Shown here: in pieces, positions 50,888 through 61,372 of the stretch
Layout of the letters: every line of letters starts with the position of its first letter
How positions within the stretch are numbered: the stretch's first letter is position 1
From: a bacterium
GTDB taxonomy: Bacteria; Zixibacteria; MSB-5A5; GN15; FEB-12
Reading direction: 5' to 3'
Assembly (NCBI GenBank): GCA_020444475.1
Contig: JAHLKV010000001.1
Coordinates: forward strand, 248,001 to 312,000
Length of the DNA: 64,000 nucleotides
The notes under the pieces: model-generated
Seen by the model: the letters and a program-made list of their open reading frames with translations, nothing else
Databases searched by the model: none
What the model was told of the DNA's origin: nothing
Program-made: the position numbers and the translations under genes

Positions 50888-51728
50888 CTTTCTGTTTGTG
50901 GCCCACCTAAAGTCCCCGCGAGGCGGGGACGGCAGGTGGGGATCACACATCCGTGCGTGGCGTACGTCCCTGTGCGCCACGCTAACCTGACCCCAACCGC
51001 CTTTAGGTCAGGTCCCGCCCAGAGACGTCGATGTTGTCCGTATCATGTCGAATCGGAATCGAACCGTCGTCACAAACGGACCAGCCGAGGACCTGATCAT
51101 ACCAGCCGTCGATGCACACGCAGGTCCTAGCGAGGCAACTTCGAACCGATGGTCCCTTGTTGGATGGCCTGTCGCTATCGACCGATCCGGTTGTGGACGG
51201 GACCTGCGCTACAGGGATGGCGGGCGGGGTTTGAAACAACGGGTTATGGCAACCCGGTCTCAGCCATTTCTCGCACATTCGCCACCAACTCGCAGGCAAT
51301 CCCGCCCTCTCCCCTGTTTATAAAGGCGGCGGTAGTCCGTCCCGGTGGGTTCGAATCGCGAGTGAGGAGACGAGACAAAAACGCATAATAGGAAAACGAA
51401 CAAACGAACCTATTTCGCTGTAACTCGCACGGTCGCAGACTTGTACGATGACTTTTTGCGTTTTTGATGGGGAGTTGATGGTGCGGACTTCGCGCCCACC
51501 TGGGATGGATGGGCTACGGGTTATCCGGGGAGAGGTTCGGCATTGTAGGTCAGCTCCGGTCGCGGTTACAGCACAGGTCGGATTGCAGAAGACGATCGAG
51601 CGACCGGTGCTGACGCCGCCACCGCCCATCCGATGTTAGCACCGTGTGCGTGTGAACTCGGCGTCGACTCACCTGGAACGCGATTTCGCACACGGAGCTG
51701 ACCTACAAGGCCTGTTGGCGTCGCCTGG

Positions 51729-51951
51729 GTGGCCCACCATTTATGGTGGGTGAATCGACAACCGTGCCCACCGCAAGCGGTGGGGTACCCGTTGTACGGT
51801 AGCGTGGCGCACGAGGACGTACACAACGCACATTACGGCACCTCCTGCGTGGCCCACCATTTATGGTGGGAAATCCGATAGCCGTGCCCACCGCAAGCGG
51901 TGGGGTACCCGTTGTACGGTCGCGTAGTGCACGGGGACGTACACAACGCAC
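51729..51951. repeat. two direct copies of a 103-bp repeat, period 120
   Basis: Copies at 51729-51831 and 51849-51951 match over most of their length. Each contains two hairpins, CCCACCATTTATGGTGGG and CCCACCGCAAGCGGTGGG, then GTACCCGTTGTACGG and a GACGTACACAACGCAC end. An inverted partial copy (GTACGTCC...GTGCGCCACGCTA) lies at 50959-50984. Confidence 0.8.
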
Positions 51952-51953
51952 GG

Positions 51954-51989
51954 GTTGTGGTGTCAGGCGAGGTCGCCTGACACCACAAC
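51954..51989. repeat. 36-bp near-perfect palindrome
   Basis: Seventeen-bp arms (51954-51970 and 51973-51989) around GG; it shares its core with the palindrome at 50861. Confidence 0.8.
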
Positions 51990-52012
51990 AGCAAGGCACC
52001 ACACCGACCGTT

Positions 52013-52054
52013 CCGTCGGGTGCTAGATTGCCGCAGGCAATCGACACCCGACGG
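52013..52054. repeat. nested inverted repeat
   Basis: Outer arms CCGTCGGGTG/CACCCGACGG enclose inner arms GATTGCC/GGCAATC around GCA, giving a two-level stem. Confidence 0.7.
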
Positions 52055-52072
52055 GCATGAGGCATTAGTGGA

Positions 52073-52092
52073 TTCCCGATCGGAGTCGGGAA
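52073..52092. repeat. REP-like hairpin
   Basis: TTCCCGA and TCGGGAA flank a six-base centre; followed by TGACAAGG, as in common TCATTCCCG-type repeats. Confidence 0.6.
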
Positions 52093-52142
52093 TGACAAGG
52101 AAGTGGCAAGAATGAAAAGGAAGGTGACACCTGACGGTCACA

Positions 52143-52180
52143 AGAAAAGGCCCCGGCGCAGAGGGGGCGCACCGGGGCCT
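52143..52180 (-). terminator. terminator after icd
   Basis: Nine-bp stem AGGCCCCGG/CCGGGGCCT with a 15-base loop, followed on the minus strand by TTTTCTTG. It lies 21 bp past the icd stop and ends the metabolic cluster. Confidence 0.8.
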
Positions 52181-52201
52181 ACGATGTCAAACCAAAGATG
52201 G

Positions 52202-53449
52202 CTAGCGCATGTTCTTGATGATATGCGTCGCGTACTGCGACGTGCTCACCTTCTTGGCGCCCTTCATCTGGCGCTCCAAGTCGTACGTAACCGTCTTCTT
52301 CTTGATGGTCGTTTCGATCGCCTTCTCGATCATCACGGCGGCTTTGTCCCAGCCGAGATAGTCGAGCATCATGACGGCCGACAGGATCAGCGAACCGGGG
52401 TTGACCATGTCCTTATCGGCATACTTCGGCGCGGTGCCGTGAGTCGCCTCGAACAGGCCGACATAGTCGCCGATATTGGCGCCCGGGGCCATGCCCAGAC
52501 CACCAACCTGCGCCGCGCAGGCATCGGACAGATAGTCACCGTTCAGGTTCGGTGTGGCCAGCACGGAGTATTCGTCCGGGCGGGTCAGTACCTGCTGAAA
52601 GATCGAGTCCGCGATGCGGTCATTGATGAGGATTTTGCCCTTGGGCATCTTCCCTTTGTACTTGCCCCAGAGTTCGTCCTCGGTCACGACATGCGAACGG
52701 AACTCTTTAGTGGCGACCTGGTAACCGATATCGCGGAAGAAGCCTTCGGTGAACTTCATGATGTTGCCCTTGTGGACAAGGGTCACCGACGGCAGCTTGC
52801 GGGTGATGGCGTGCAGGATGGCCTTCCGGACGAGACGCCTGGTGCCGGTGACGGAGATCGGCTTGACGCCGATACCGGAGTCGGTCCGGATGTTGGTCTT
52901 CATGGTCTTGTTGAGCCACGAGATGACCTTCTTGCAGTCGGCGGAGCCTTTCTTCCACTCGATACCGGCGTAGACATCCTCGGTGTTCTCACGGAAGATG
53001 ACGACGTTCAGTTTCTCGGGATGGACAACCGGCGAGCCGACGCCCTGGAAATAGCGAACCGGTCGCACGCAGGCGTAAAGGTTGAGCACCTGGCGAAGGG
53101 TGACGTTGAGCGAGCGGAAGCCGCCGCCGATCGGAGTAGTAAGCGGGCCCTTGAGCGCCACGATATACTTCTGTATGGCGTCGAACGTCTCCTGCGGCAT
53201 CCACTCCTTGTAGAGCCGGTTGGCGTTTTCGCCGGCGTAGACGTCCATCCAGGCGATCTTCTTCTTGCCCTTGTAGGCTTTTTCGACTGCGGCATCGACC
53301 ACCCGGCGGGTGGCTTTCATGATGTCGCGGCCGATACCGTCACCCTCGATCACGGGAATGATCGGGTTGTCCGGAACCATCAGTTTTTTGTTTTTGACTT
53401 TGATCGGGGCGCCGTCTTTCGGCACTTCGATGTGTTTGTAACGAGCCAT
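52202..53449 (-). CDS. icd: NADP-dependent isocitrate dehydrogenase
   Basis: 415 residues. Active-site segments are [25 protein letters not shown] (with the Ser that is phosphorylated in E. coli), [15 protein letters not shown] and [17 protein letters not shown]. The Lys-Tyr pair in APKYA marks NADP specificity in this family. It interconverts isocitrate and 2-oxoglutarate, the substrate of the KOR enzyme encoded upstream in the same cluster. GAGGATT precedes the ATG. Last gene of the cluster. Confidence 0.95.
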   Translation of the reverse strand: MARYKHIEVPKDGAPIKVKNKKLMVPDNPIIPVIEGDGIGRDIMKATRRVVDAAVEKAYKGKKKIAWMDVYAGENANRLYKEWMPQETFDAIQKYIVALKGPLTTPIGGGFRSLNVTLRQVLNLYACVRPVRYFQGVGSPVVHPEKLNVVIFRENTEDVYAGIEWKKGSADCKKVISWLNKTMKTNIRTDSGIGVKPISVTGTRRLVRKAILHAITRKLPSVTLVHKGNIMKFTEGFFRDIGYQVATKEFRSHVVTEDELWGKYKGKMPKGKILINDRIADSIFQQVLTRPDEYSVLATPNLNGDYLSDACAAQVGGLGMAPGANIGDYVGLFEATHGTAPKYADKDMVNPGSLILSAVMMLDYLGWDKAAVMIEKAIETTIKKKTVTYDLERQMKGAKKVSTSQYATHIIKNMR

Positions 53450-53468
53450 TGTAATCCTCTGCGTACTC

Positions 53469-54395
53469 TTAGTAGCCCATGATCTTGAGGTGTTCTTTGT
53501 ACGTGGCGGCTGACTTCTGCAGCGAACCGAGCTCGGCCTTGCTGAGTTTCAGCTCGAGGATCTTCTCGACACCGCCCGCGCCGAGCACGACCGGGACGCC
53601 GATGTAGATATCCTTGATGCCGTACTGGCCGGTGAGATGGGCCGAGGCCGCCAGGACCTTCTTCTCATCGCAGAAGATGGAGCGGCACATATCGACCGAC
53701 GCGGCCGCCGGCGCGTAGAAGGCCGAACCGGTCTTGAGCAGCTTGACGATTTCGCCACCGCCGCCCGCGGTGCGCTCGGAGATCGCTTTGATGCGGTCTT
53801 TCTCGATCAGTTCGCCGATCGGAATGCCGCCGACCGTCGTATAGCGCGGCAGCGGGACCATGGTGTCACCGTGGCCACCGAGCACCATCGCCTGAACGTC
53901 AGTCATCGCGACGCCAAGTTCCATGGCGACGAAGGCGCGGAAACGGGTCGAGTCGAGCACGCCGGCCTGACCGAGGACGCGCTTAGGCTCGAAACCGGTT
54001 TCTTTCTGCATGTGGTAGGTCATGAGGTCGAGCGGGTTCGAGACGACGATGACGTAGGCCTTGGGGGCGTGCTTCTTGATCTCGCGAGCGACGGAGCCGA
54101 CGATGTCGGCGTTTTTGTTCAGGAGATCTTCGCGGGTCATCCCCGGCTTGCGGGGCAGACCGGCGGTCATGATGACGATGTCGGCGCCCTTGATGTCTTT
54201 CATGTTGTTGGAGCCGGTCACCATGCAGTTGTAGCCGCGGACCGGACCAGCCTGGGTCAGGTCGAGGGCTTTGCCCTGCGGGATACCTTCGAGAATGTCA
54301 ACCAACACGATATCGGCCAGATTGGCCTCGGCCAAGTACATGGCGCAGGTAGCGCCGACGTTTCCAGCCCCGATTACGGCAATTTTTTTGTTCAT
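53469..54395 (-). CDS. mdh: malate dehydrogenase
   Basis: 308 residues. NAD-binding [19 protein letters not shown] with the Asp of VLVDILEG selecting [19 protein letters not shown] holds the two Arg that distinguish malate from lactate. Catalytic His is in [14 protein letters not shown]. It interconverts malate and oxaloacetate. GGGAGGAGG precedes the ATG. It sits 19 bp upstream of icd and 16 bp after larA. Confidence 0.96.
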   Translation of the reverse strand: MNKKIAVIGAGNVGATCAMYLAEANLADIVLVDILEGIPQGKALDLTQAGPVRGYNCMVTGSNNMKDIKGADIVIMTAGLPRKPGMTREDLLNKNADIVGSVAREIKKHAPKAYVIVVSNPLDLMTYHMQKETGFEPKRVLGQAGVLDSTRFRAFVAMELGVAMTDVQAMVLGGHGDTMVPLPRYTTVGGIPIGELIEKDRIKAISERTAGGGGEIVKLLKTGSAFYAPAAASVDMCRSIFCDEKKVLAASAHLTGQYGIKDIYIGVPVVLGAGGVEKILELKLSKAELGSLQKSAATYKEHLKIMGY

Positions 54396-54411
54396 TGCCT
54401 CCTCCCGGATG

Positions 54412-55662
54412 TTATAGCAGTTTTGACGTTTGGTTATCGTTCACGGTCAATACCGTATGGCCGGCGTCATACACTACCGCCAGCCGATCCAGATCATGCG
54501 AGGCTCTCCTCTCTTGCAGATAAGTGGTTAAGTCGTCTATTGGTTCGTAAAATACTTGTCGAATGTCCTGGGCCGGAAGCTCCGAGTGCAACAGCACGTC
54601 GATTCGCTCGGTCATGGCGTTCACGCGCGAGAGCTTGTGTGAGCCGAAGCGGAGGATGCCGTCCTCCGGTCGATTGCGGTTGCGATCCCAGGTGAGCGCC
54701 TGATTGAAAAAGTGTTCTGAGCCGACCCCTTCCGCACACGCCGAGACAAGGATTGCAGCGCCTCCGGCACGCACTGCGGTCTGGCAGTTCTCCAGACCCT
54801 TCTGCAGCTGGTAGAGGTTGTTGTCAAGCGGTGGGCGCATCTCGCACAGCACGACATCATATGGCTCGTCGACCGCGTGCGCATAGATCCCGGCGGCGAC
54901 GGCTACGGCGTCGGCGAAAGCTGACGTGAGTTCGCCGCAGGTGATTCCGCGAATGACGTGCTCGGCGTCCATCACGATCTGTACCGAATGGAATGTGCGC
55001 GTCTCCACGAACTGCATCAACTCCTCGAAATGTTCCGCAACCGGGTTGCCGCGCAGGCGCAGTGGCTGGGCGTCGAGCGAATTGGCGAGATTGTGGTTGC
55101 GCTCGGTCGTGGCGAGGTCGCACGCCCCCGGAAAGAGTGCCTTGCGTCCGCCGGTGTAGCCGGCGAAGTAATGTGGTTCGACCGAACCGATGATCAGCAC
55201 GCGCTCGCTGTTGAGAACGGTCTTGTTGAGAAGCACTTGCCCACCGAAACGGTCGATACCGACACGCGCCATTGATGACCGGTCGCGGCAGTCGTGCACG
55301 ACAATACGGTTGCGGACTCGGTCGTACAGGCTGCCGAAGATGGTCTTGAACTGCTGTTCGGTCGGCGCCGGGTGGGTGCCGGTGGCGATGAGATAGGTGG
55401 CCTGATCGAGCCGGTCAGCGTACTCCGAGTCGAGCCATGCGAGGATGCGAGCCGTGGGAGTATGGCGGTAGCCGTCGTTGACAATAATAAGCGGTGACGG
55501 TGCGTCCAGAACACGATCACACCCGGTCTCCCGGAAATGAGCGAGAAATGTCTCGCGTGCGATCGGCTCCCTGTCATCGCGGGAGCCGAAGGAGTCGATC
55601 TGAACGCCGTCGGGTACTGTCACAGTCAGCGTTGCCTTCCCATATGCAAGCGTGATGTCCAT
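54412..55662 (-). CDS. larA: LarA-family nickel-dependent lactate racemase-like protein
   Basis: 416 residues. LarA (DUF2088) features: VNDGYRHTPTARILAWLDSE, IATGTHPAPTEQQF with one catalytic His, GSVEPHYFAGYTGGRKALFP with the second His and the Lys that binds the pincer cofactor, and DVVLCEMRPPLDNNLYQ-like C-terminal sequence. LarA enzymes racemise lactate or related 2-hydroxyacids using a nickel-pincer nucleotide. The cofactor genes larB, larC and larE are not in the window. Position next to mdh suggests a 2-hydroxyacid substrate, perhaps malate or lactate; that is inference. Confidence 0.82.
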   Translation of the reverse strand: MDITLAYGKATLTVTVPDGVQIDSFGSRDDREPIARETFLAHFRETGCDRVLDAPSPLIIVNDGYRHTPTARILAWLDSEYADRLDQATYLIATGTHPAPTEQQFKTIFGSLYDRVRNRIVVHDCRDRSSMARVGIDRFGGQVLLNKTVLNSERVLIIGSVEPHYFAGYTGGRKALFPGACDLATTERNHNLANSLDAQPLRLRGNPVAEHFEELMQFVETRTFHSVQIVMDAEHVIRGITCGELTSAFADAVAVAAGIYAHAVDEPYDVVLCEMRPPLDNNLYQLQKGLENCQTAVRAGGAAILVSACAEGVGSEHFFNQALTWDRNRNRPEDGILRFGSHKLSRVNAMTERIDVLLHSELPAQDIRQVFYEPIDDLTTYLQERRASHDLDRLAVVYDAGHTVLTVNDNQTSKLL

Positions 55663-55738
55663 GCAGCGGGAGCTTATCTCCCGTATCCTCCTGGACTGCC
55701 GATCTCCGTCCGATGGATCGGCGACTATGTCAACGCGG

Positions 55739-55763
55739 ACTGGACGACCGATAGTCGTCCGGT
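55739..55763 (-). repeat. hairpin between ndk and larA
   Basis: About ten-bp arms (ACTGGACGAC/GTCGTCCGGT) with one G-T pair and a five-base loop, 15 bp past the ndk stop. No T-run; possible attenuator. Confidence 0.4.
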
Positions 55764-55777
55764 CGCGCGGGGTTCAT

Positions 55778-56188
55778 TCAGATAGCGTCGGGGCCGAAAA
55801 AGAAGCCGATCTCGGTGGCCGCGTTTTCGTCGGAATCGGAGGCGTGCACCGAGTTTTTCTCGATGTCGCGTCCGATTTCATCGCGGATGGTACCGCAGGC
55901 CGCCTTCTCGGGATTCGTGGCGCCGATGAGGGCGCGGAGGTCCTCAACGGCGTTGTCCTTCTCCAGAAGCATCGGCACCACCCGGCCCGACGTCATGAAA
56001 GCCACGAGGCTGTCGAGAAACGGTTTTCCCTCGTGCACGGCGTAGAATTTCCGGGCCTGTTGATCGGTCAGATGGACCATGCGGATATCGGCGACGGTGA
56101 ACCGGGCCTTTTCGAGTCGGTTGATGACGTGGCCGATGAGATTGCGTTCGGTCGCATCCGGCTTGATAATCAATAGTGTCTTGCTCAT
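55778..56188 (-). CDS. ndk: nucleoside-diphosphate kinase
   Basis: 136 residues, normal length. MSKTLLIIKPDATER opens the family, and the phosphorylated His is in KNSVHASDSDENA. It equalises nucleoside triphosphate pools and often pairs with GTP-forming succinyl-CoA synthetase, which is encoded upstream. AAGGA lies about 12 bases before the ATG. Confidence 0.97.
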   Translation of the reverse strand: MSKTLLIIKPDATERNLIGHVINRLEKARFTVADIRMVHLTDQQARKFYAVHEGKPFLDSLVAFMTSGRVVPMLLEKDNAVEDLRALIGATNPEKAACGTIRDEIGRDIEKNSVHASDSDENAATEIGFFFGPDAI

Positions 56189-56210
56189 GGATTCGGGCGT
56201 TCCTTCTGTT

Positions 56211-56783
56211 TTACTTTTTCAGCTTCTCAGCTTCGCGGAAGCCGATTTCGACCGCTTTGCGGTTTTTCTCTTCGGTGCCGCGCGGGGCTCTGGCCAGCAC
56301 GGCATTGATAAGCGTCTCTTTGTCGACGACACCGGTGAGTGCGGCGATAGCGCCGAGCGCGATGACGTTGGCGACCATCACGTGGCCGGCCTCTTCGCGC
56401 GCCAGGCGCGTGAACGGCAGGCCGTAGTAGTTGTCGGTCGGGATGTCGGTAACGAGGACGTTATCGATGATCAGCGTCCCGCCGTCTTTCAGATCCTTGT
56501 AGTACGAGTCGAGCGATTCCTGTGTCATGGCGAGCAGGAGATCGAGCTTCATCGCTTTCGGATAGAAGATTTGGTTTGGGGAGACGACGACGTCGGATTT
56601 CGATGCTCCGCCGCGCGCTTCCGGTCCGTACGACTGGGTCTGCGACACGTTCTTGGTTCCGTCGCCGCCGATCGCTTCGGAGAGGATCACGGCGCCGAGA
56701 ATCATACCCTGCCCGCCGGAGCCGGAGAGCCGGATTTCAAAACGGTCCTGAGGGACCGCAATCTTGTCAAGCAGTGCTCCCAT
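56211..56783 (-). CDS. korC: 2-oxoglutarate:ferredoxin oxidoreductase, gamma subunit
   Basis: 190 residues from the ATG with GGAGGGAGG upstream; the longer frame reaches into korB and is rejected. FEIRLSGSGGQGMILGAVIL is the gamma-domain signature, followed by SYGPEARGGASKSDVVVS. It completes the KOR complex and starts two bases after the korB stop. Confidence 0.93.
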   Translation of the reverse strand: MGALLDKIAVPQDRFEIRLSGSGGQGMILGAVILSEAIGGDGTKNVSQTQSYGPEARGGASKSDVVVSPNQIFYPKAMKLDLLLAMTQESLDSYYKDLKDGGTLIIDNVLVTDIPTDNYYGLPFTRLAREEAGHVMVANVIALGAIAALTGVVDKETLINAVLARAPRGTEEKNRKAVEIGFREAEKLKK

Positions 56784-56785
56784 GA

Positions 56786-57634
56786 TTACCTCCCTCCTTT
56801 GGCTACGCGGTCGACCAGTTTCTGATACTCTTCGCAGAACTCGGACTTCTCGGTGCTTTCGTAGAGGGTGCCAATAACCCACTTGTCCTTCAGCTCTTCT
56901 TCGGTCATCTCTTTCGCCTTGGCGGTCGTCACGGAACGTTCTTTGAACATGTTCAGCATGGCGACGGCGTCGCCCTGACGGTTGAGGCGTCCGAAGTAGG
57001 TATGGCAGTTGGCGATCGCCTCGACCAGCGCGAAGCCGCGATGTTCGAGAGCGGTTGCGATCTGCTTCTCGAGCTGCGGGGCGTGGTAGACGGTCGACCG
57101 TCCGACATAGGTGGCGCCGGCAGCCTTCGCCAGATCGCAGACATCAAAGTGCTTCTCGGCGTTGCCGTACGGCGTGGTGGTCGAGAAGGCCGCATCGGGT
57201 GTGGTCGGCGAACCCTGTCCGCCGGTCATGCCGTAGATGTTGTTGTTAATCAGTACGGCGGTAATATCGATGTTGCGACGGCAGGCATGGATGAAGTGGT
57301 TGCCGCCGATGGCGAGCGCATCACCGTCGCCGGTAACGACGATCACCTTCATGTGCGGCTGTGCGAACTTGACGCCGGTAGCAAAGGCCAGCGCCCGCCC
57401 ATGCGTCGTGTGCAGCGCGGAAAAGTCGAGATAGATCGGCATGCGGCTGGAACAGCCGATACCGGAAACCATCACCACTTCGTCCTTGCTGTAGCCGAGC
57501 TTGTCGACGGCGCGGATGATGGCGCTCATCACCGTACCGTTGCCGCATCCCGGGCACCAGACCGAAGGGAACTTCTTGCCGGGTCGGAGATAATCCAGAA
57601 CGACATCGGACTTCTGTTTCACTACGGTAGCCAT
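56786..57634 (-). CDS. korB: 2-oxoglutarate:ferredoxin oxidoreductase, beta subunit
   Basis: 282 residues. TPP-binding subunit: FPSVWCPGCGNGTVMSAIIR, VSGIGCSSRMPIYLDFSALH, VTGDGDALAIGGNHFIHACR and NNNIYGMTGGQGSPTT. The start overlaps the korA stop as TAATG. The subunit resembles KorB more than PorB because of the HGR and NNxxYGMTGGQxSPTT segments. Confidence 0.95.
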   Translation of the reverse strand: MATVVKQKSDVVLDYLRPGKKFPSVWCPGCGNGTVMSAIIRAVDKLGYSKDEVVMVSGIGCSSRMPIYLDFSALHTTHGRALAFATGVKFAQPHMKVIVVTGDGDALAIGGNHFIHACRRNIDITAVLINNNIYGMTGGQGSPTTPDAAFSTTTPYGNAEKHFDVCDLAKAAGATYVGRSTVYHAPQLEKQIATALEHRGFALVEAIANCHTYFGRLNRQGDAVAMLNMFKERSVTTAKAKEMTEEELKDKWVIGTLYESTEKSEFCEEYQKLVDRVAKGGR

Positions 57635-58773
57635 TACATCACCTCGTCCACTTTCTCCAACACCTGGAGGGGTGTCAGGATCTCACCATCGTAGCGCAGC
57701 ACGGAGTGGACATCGATATCGCCCGGCAGCACCCGCCGCACTTCGTGCACGAGCTGGCCCATGTTCAATTCGGCGACAATGACCTTCTTCGTCTTGGCGC
57801 ACAAATCGAGCAGGGGTTTCTCGGGGAAGGGCCAAATGGTGTAGAGCTGAATCACCCCGACTTTGACGCCGGCCTCGCGTGCGATCTGGGCCGCCTGCAG
57901 AGAGGCGCGAGCGGCGGAACCGTACGCGACGAGGATAATGTCGGCGTCGTCTGTCCACCGGGCTTCCTGCTTGTAGATCTCTTCTTCGTAGCGAGTGATC
58001 TTGTTGCGAAGCTTCTCCAGCTTGACGACGGTCTCATCGGCCCGGTTGGTCGTAAAGCCGTGCTGGTCGTGCGTCAGACCGGTCACGATGAAGCGGTAAC
58101 CGTCACCGTAGGACGCCATGGGTGAGACGAAGTTTTCGGTCACTTCAAACGGCATGAAGTCCCTGCCCGCGGGCTTGGTCGGCTTGATGCGATCGACAAT
58201 CGGGAAATCGCCTTCCTGCGGAATCTCAACCATCGAGCGGGAATGCGCGATGACCTCGTCGAGCAGGATCGTCACCGGCGTGCGAAACCGTTCGGCGAGA
58301 TTAAAGGCGCGGATGGTCTCGACGACGGTGTCGGCGACGGTCGACGGAGCGACTGCGATGGCGTTGTAGTCGCCGTGCGTACCCCAGCGGGCCTGCATGG
58401 TGTCGGACTGGCTGACCTTGGTTGGCAGGCCGGTCGAGGGACCGCCGCGCTGGACGTTGACAATAACGACCGGTGTTTCGGTCATGTACGCATAGCCGAT
58501 GTTTTCAACCATGAGCGAATAGCCCGGACCGGAGGTGGCCGTCATCGCCTTCTTCCCCGAAACCGAGGCGCCGATGATAGCCGCAATCGAACCGATCTCG
58601 TCTTCCATCTGAATGAACCGCCCACCGATTCTGGGCAGTTCGCGCGAGCACCCTTCGGCCACCTCCGTGGAGGGTGTGATCGGATAGCCGGCGTAGAATC
58701 GCATACCGGCGTAGATCGCTCCAACCACACAGGCCTGGTTGCCCTGCAGTAGTTTCCGTTCTCTTTCTGCCAT
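57634..58773 (-). CDS. korA: 2-oxoglutarate:ferredoxin oxidoreductase, alpha subunit
   Basis: 379 residues. QGNQACVVGAIYAGMRFYAG, YPITPSTEVAEGCSRELP, FIQMEDEIGSIAAIIGASV and VNVQRGGPSTGLPTKVSQSD are KorA hallmarks; GPSTG-PTK is characteristic of 2-oxoacid acceptor oxidoreductases for 2-oxoglutarate or branched-chain acids. It reversibly converts 2-oxoglutarate, CoA and oxidised ferredoxin to succinyl-CoA. It follows korD by 13 bp. Confidence 0.95.
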   Translation of the reverse strand: MAERERKLLQGNQACVVGAIYAGMRFYAGYPITPSTEVAEGCSRELPRIGGRFIQMEDEIGSIAAIIGASVSGKKAMTATSGPGYSLMVENIGYAYMTETPVVIVNVQRGGPSTGLPTKVSQSDTMQARWGTHGDYNAIAVAPSTVADTVVETIRAFNLAERFRTPVTILLDEVIAHSRSMVEIPQEGDFPIVDRIKPTKPAGRDFMPFEVTENFVSPMASYGDGYRFIVTGLTHDQHGFTTNRADETVVKLEKLRNKITRYEEEIYKQEARWTDDADIILVAYGSAARASLQAAQIAREAGVKVGVIQLYTIWPFPEKPLLDLCAKTKKVIVAELNMGQLVHEVRRVLPGDIDVHSVLRYDGEILTPLQVLEKVDEVM

Positions 58774-58786
58774 TGCCCGAGCCTTC

Positions 58787-59047
58787 CTACTTGTAATTCG
58801 ACGTTATGGCCAGATCGGGGCAGTGAATCCAGCAGAGAGTACACTGCGTGCAGTACTCCTGGCGGGCCAGCACCGGTTTCCCATCGCGATCCGGCTCAAA
58901 AACCTGGGTCGGGCACAGGGCGATACAAATGTTACACGCCTTGCACCAGGACATATTGATAGTGACCGGCGGCGGGCCGGCGGAATAGTCGTATTTCGTC
59001 TGCGGCGGTTTCCGCCTGGCCTGGTCGGTACTGTTCGCGTCGCTCAT
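58787..59047 (-). CDS. korD: 2-oxoglutarate:ferredoxin oxidoreductase, ferredoxin (delta) subunit
   Basis: 86 residues from an ATG with GGGAG six bases upstream; an ATG 12 codons earlier is possible. Two [4Fe-4S] motifs, CKACNICIALCP and CTQCTLCWIHCP, within the typical delta-subunit frame INMSWCKACN...GKPVLARQEYC. It carries electrons between the KOR core and free ferredoxin. Confidence 0.93.
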   Translation of the reverse strand: MSDANSTDQARRKPPQTKYDYSAGPPPVTINMSWCKACNICIALCPTQVFEPDRDGKPVLARQEYCTQCTLCWIHCPDLAITSNYK

Positions 59048-59116
59048 GTTAGCTCCCTGAGAAGCCTCTCCCAGCTTCTGCATTCTGTAGCCGTCTTGTT
59101 GACACGTTGCTTATAC

Positions 59117-60208
59117 TTATTTGGCCTTCTTAGTGGCCTTTTTCTTTGATGTCGGCTTCTTCGTTTTGGATGCAGACTTTTTGGCGCCCTTTTTCACGGC
59201 TTTTTTCGCCGTCTTTTTGGCAGCCTTCTTCGGCGTTTTCTTGGCGCTCTTCTTGACGGCCTTCTTCGCCGTCTTCTTCACGCTCTTGGCGCCGGTCTTT
59301 TTCGCGGTCTTTTTGGCCGGCGCCTTCTTGCCCTTGAGCTTTTTGATCTGCTCCTTGAGCAGTTCAGGGAGTTCGGTCGGCGATCCAGCGACCGGAATAC
59401 CGGCCTTGTTCAGGGCGGCAATCTTGTCCGCTGCGGTCCCGCTGCCGCCGGAGATGATGGCTCCGGCGTGTCCCATGCGCTTGCCGGGAGGGGCCGCCTG
59501 ACCGGCGATAAAGGCCACCACCGGCTTGGTCATGTTTTTCTTGATGAAAGCGGCAGCATTTTCTTCGTCGGAGCCGCCGATCTCACCGATCATCACGACC
59601 GCTTTTGTCGCCGGGTCTTTCTCGAAAGCGTCGAGCGTATCAATGAAGTTGGTGCCGATGACCTGGTCGCCGCCGATACCGATGCAGGTCGTCTGGCCCA
59701 TACCGGCGAGCGTCAGCGCCCAGATAGCTTCGTAGGTCAGCGTGCCGGAGCGGGAGACCACACCGACGCCGCCGTTTTTGACGATCGTGCCCGGGAGGAT
59801 ACCGACCTTGGCTTTGCCGGGCGAGATCAGTCCCGGGCAGTTCGGACCGATGAGGCGGGCGCCGCGCGCCTTAACGAACGGGACGGCCTTCATCATGTCG
59901 TTGGCCGGGACACCTTCGGTGATACAGACGATCAGCTTGATGCCGGCTTCGGCTGCTTCGTAGATGGCGTCGGCCGCAAACGGCGGCGGGACGTAGATCA
60001 CGGAAGTGTTGGCTTTGGTCGCTTCGACCGCCTCGGCCACGGTGTTGAATACGGGGATACCGGCGATTTTGGTGCCGCCTTTACCGGGGGTTACACCGCC
60101 GACGACATTGGTACCGTACTTCTTCATCTGCTCGGCGTGGAAGGAACCATCGCGACCGGTAATTCCCTGCACCAGCAGTCTGGTCTTTTTGTCTATGAAA
60201 ATCGACAT
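59117..60208 (-). CDS. sucD: succinyl-CoA synthetase alpha subunit with histone-H1-like tail
   Basis: 363 residues against about 290 for the family. Residues 1-292 are a complete Suc[49 protein letters not shown], and [18 protein letters not shown] with the phosphorylated His near 247. Residues about 293-363 are about half lysine with Ala, Thr and Ser ([20 protein letters not shown] and similar), like the C-terminal domain of histone H1 or bacterial HU-like AlgP/Hc1 proteins. The tail is in frame, with no sign of a frameshift. Function of the tail is unknown; nucleic-acid or membrane binding are possibilities. sucC ends 24 bp upstream. Confidence 0.95.
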   Translation of the reverse strand: MSIFIDKKTRLLVQGITGRDGSFHAEQMKKYGTNVVGGVTPGKGGTKIAGIPVFNTVAEAVEATKANTSVIYVPPPFAADAIYEAAEAGIKLIVCITEGVPANDMMKAVPFVKARGARLIGPNCPGLISPGKAKVGILPGTIVKNGGVGVVSRSGTLTYEAIWALTLAGMGQTTCIGIGGDQVIGTNFIDTLDAFEKDPATKAVVMIGEIGGSDEENAAAFIKKNMTKPVVAFIAGQAAPPGKRMGHAGAIISGGSGTAADKIAALNKAGIPVAGSPTELPELLKEQIKKLKGKKAPAKKTAKKTGAKSVKKTAKKAVKKSAKKTPKKAAKKTAKKAVKKGAKKSASKTKKPTSKKKATKKAK

Positions 60209-60232
60209 GGCGTCTTTTCCTTCTCTCTCCGG

Positions 60233-61371
<1,139 letters not shown>

Positions 61372-61372
<1 letters not shown>

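Larger units (their letters stand above)
50795..52201. other. gene-free island of palindromic repeats
   Basis: About 1.4 kb between convergent ackA and icd with no credible gene. It contains at least eight separate hairpins, a 120-bp-period direct repeat and an inverted fragment of that repeat at 50959-50984. Several short open frames exist but lack ribosome binding sites and share no family. The stretch 51003-51720 has no repeat I can define. Confidence 0.75.

Noticed and set aside
51335..51370. tRNA-like GGTTCGAATC T-loop
   Set aside because: The flanking bases do not form a T-stem and no acceptor, D or anticodon arms can be built; at most a decayed fragment.
51003..51640. Open frames inside the repeat island that look like short proteins on the minus strand
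   Set aside because: No ribosome binding sites, an in-frame stop near 51315, unusual composition and no recognisable family.
51729..51951. Possible CRISPR array
   Set aside because: Only two long copies at 120-bp spacing, each with internal hairpins, and no cas genes; repeats are far longer than CRISPR repeats.
59120..59332. SucD tail as a frameshift artefact or separate gene
   Set aside because: The frame is continuous, ends in a proper stop and there is no start codon or ribosome binding site at the tail; treated as a real extension.
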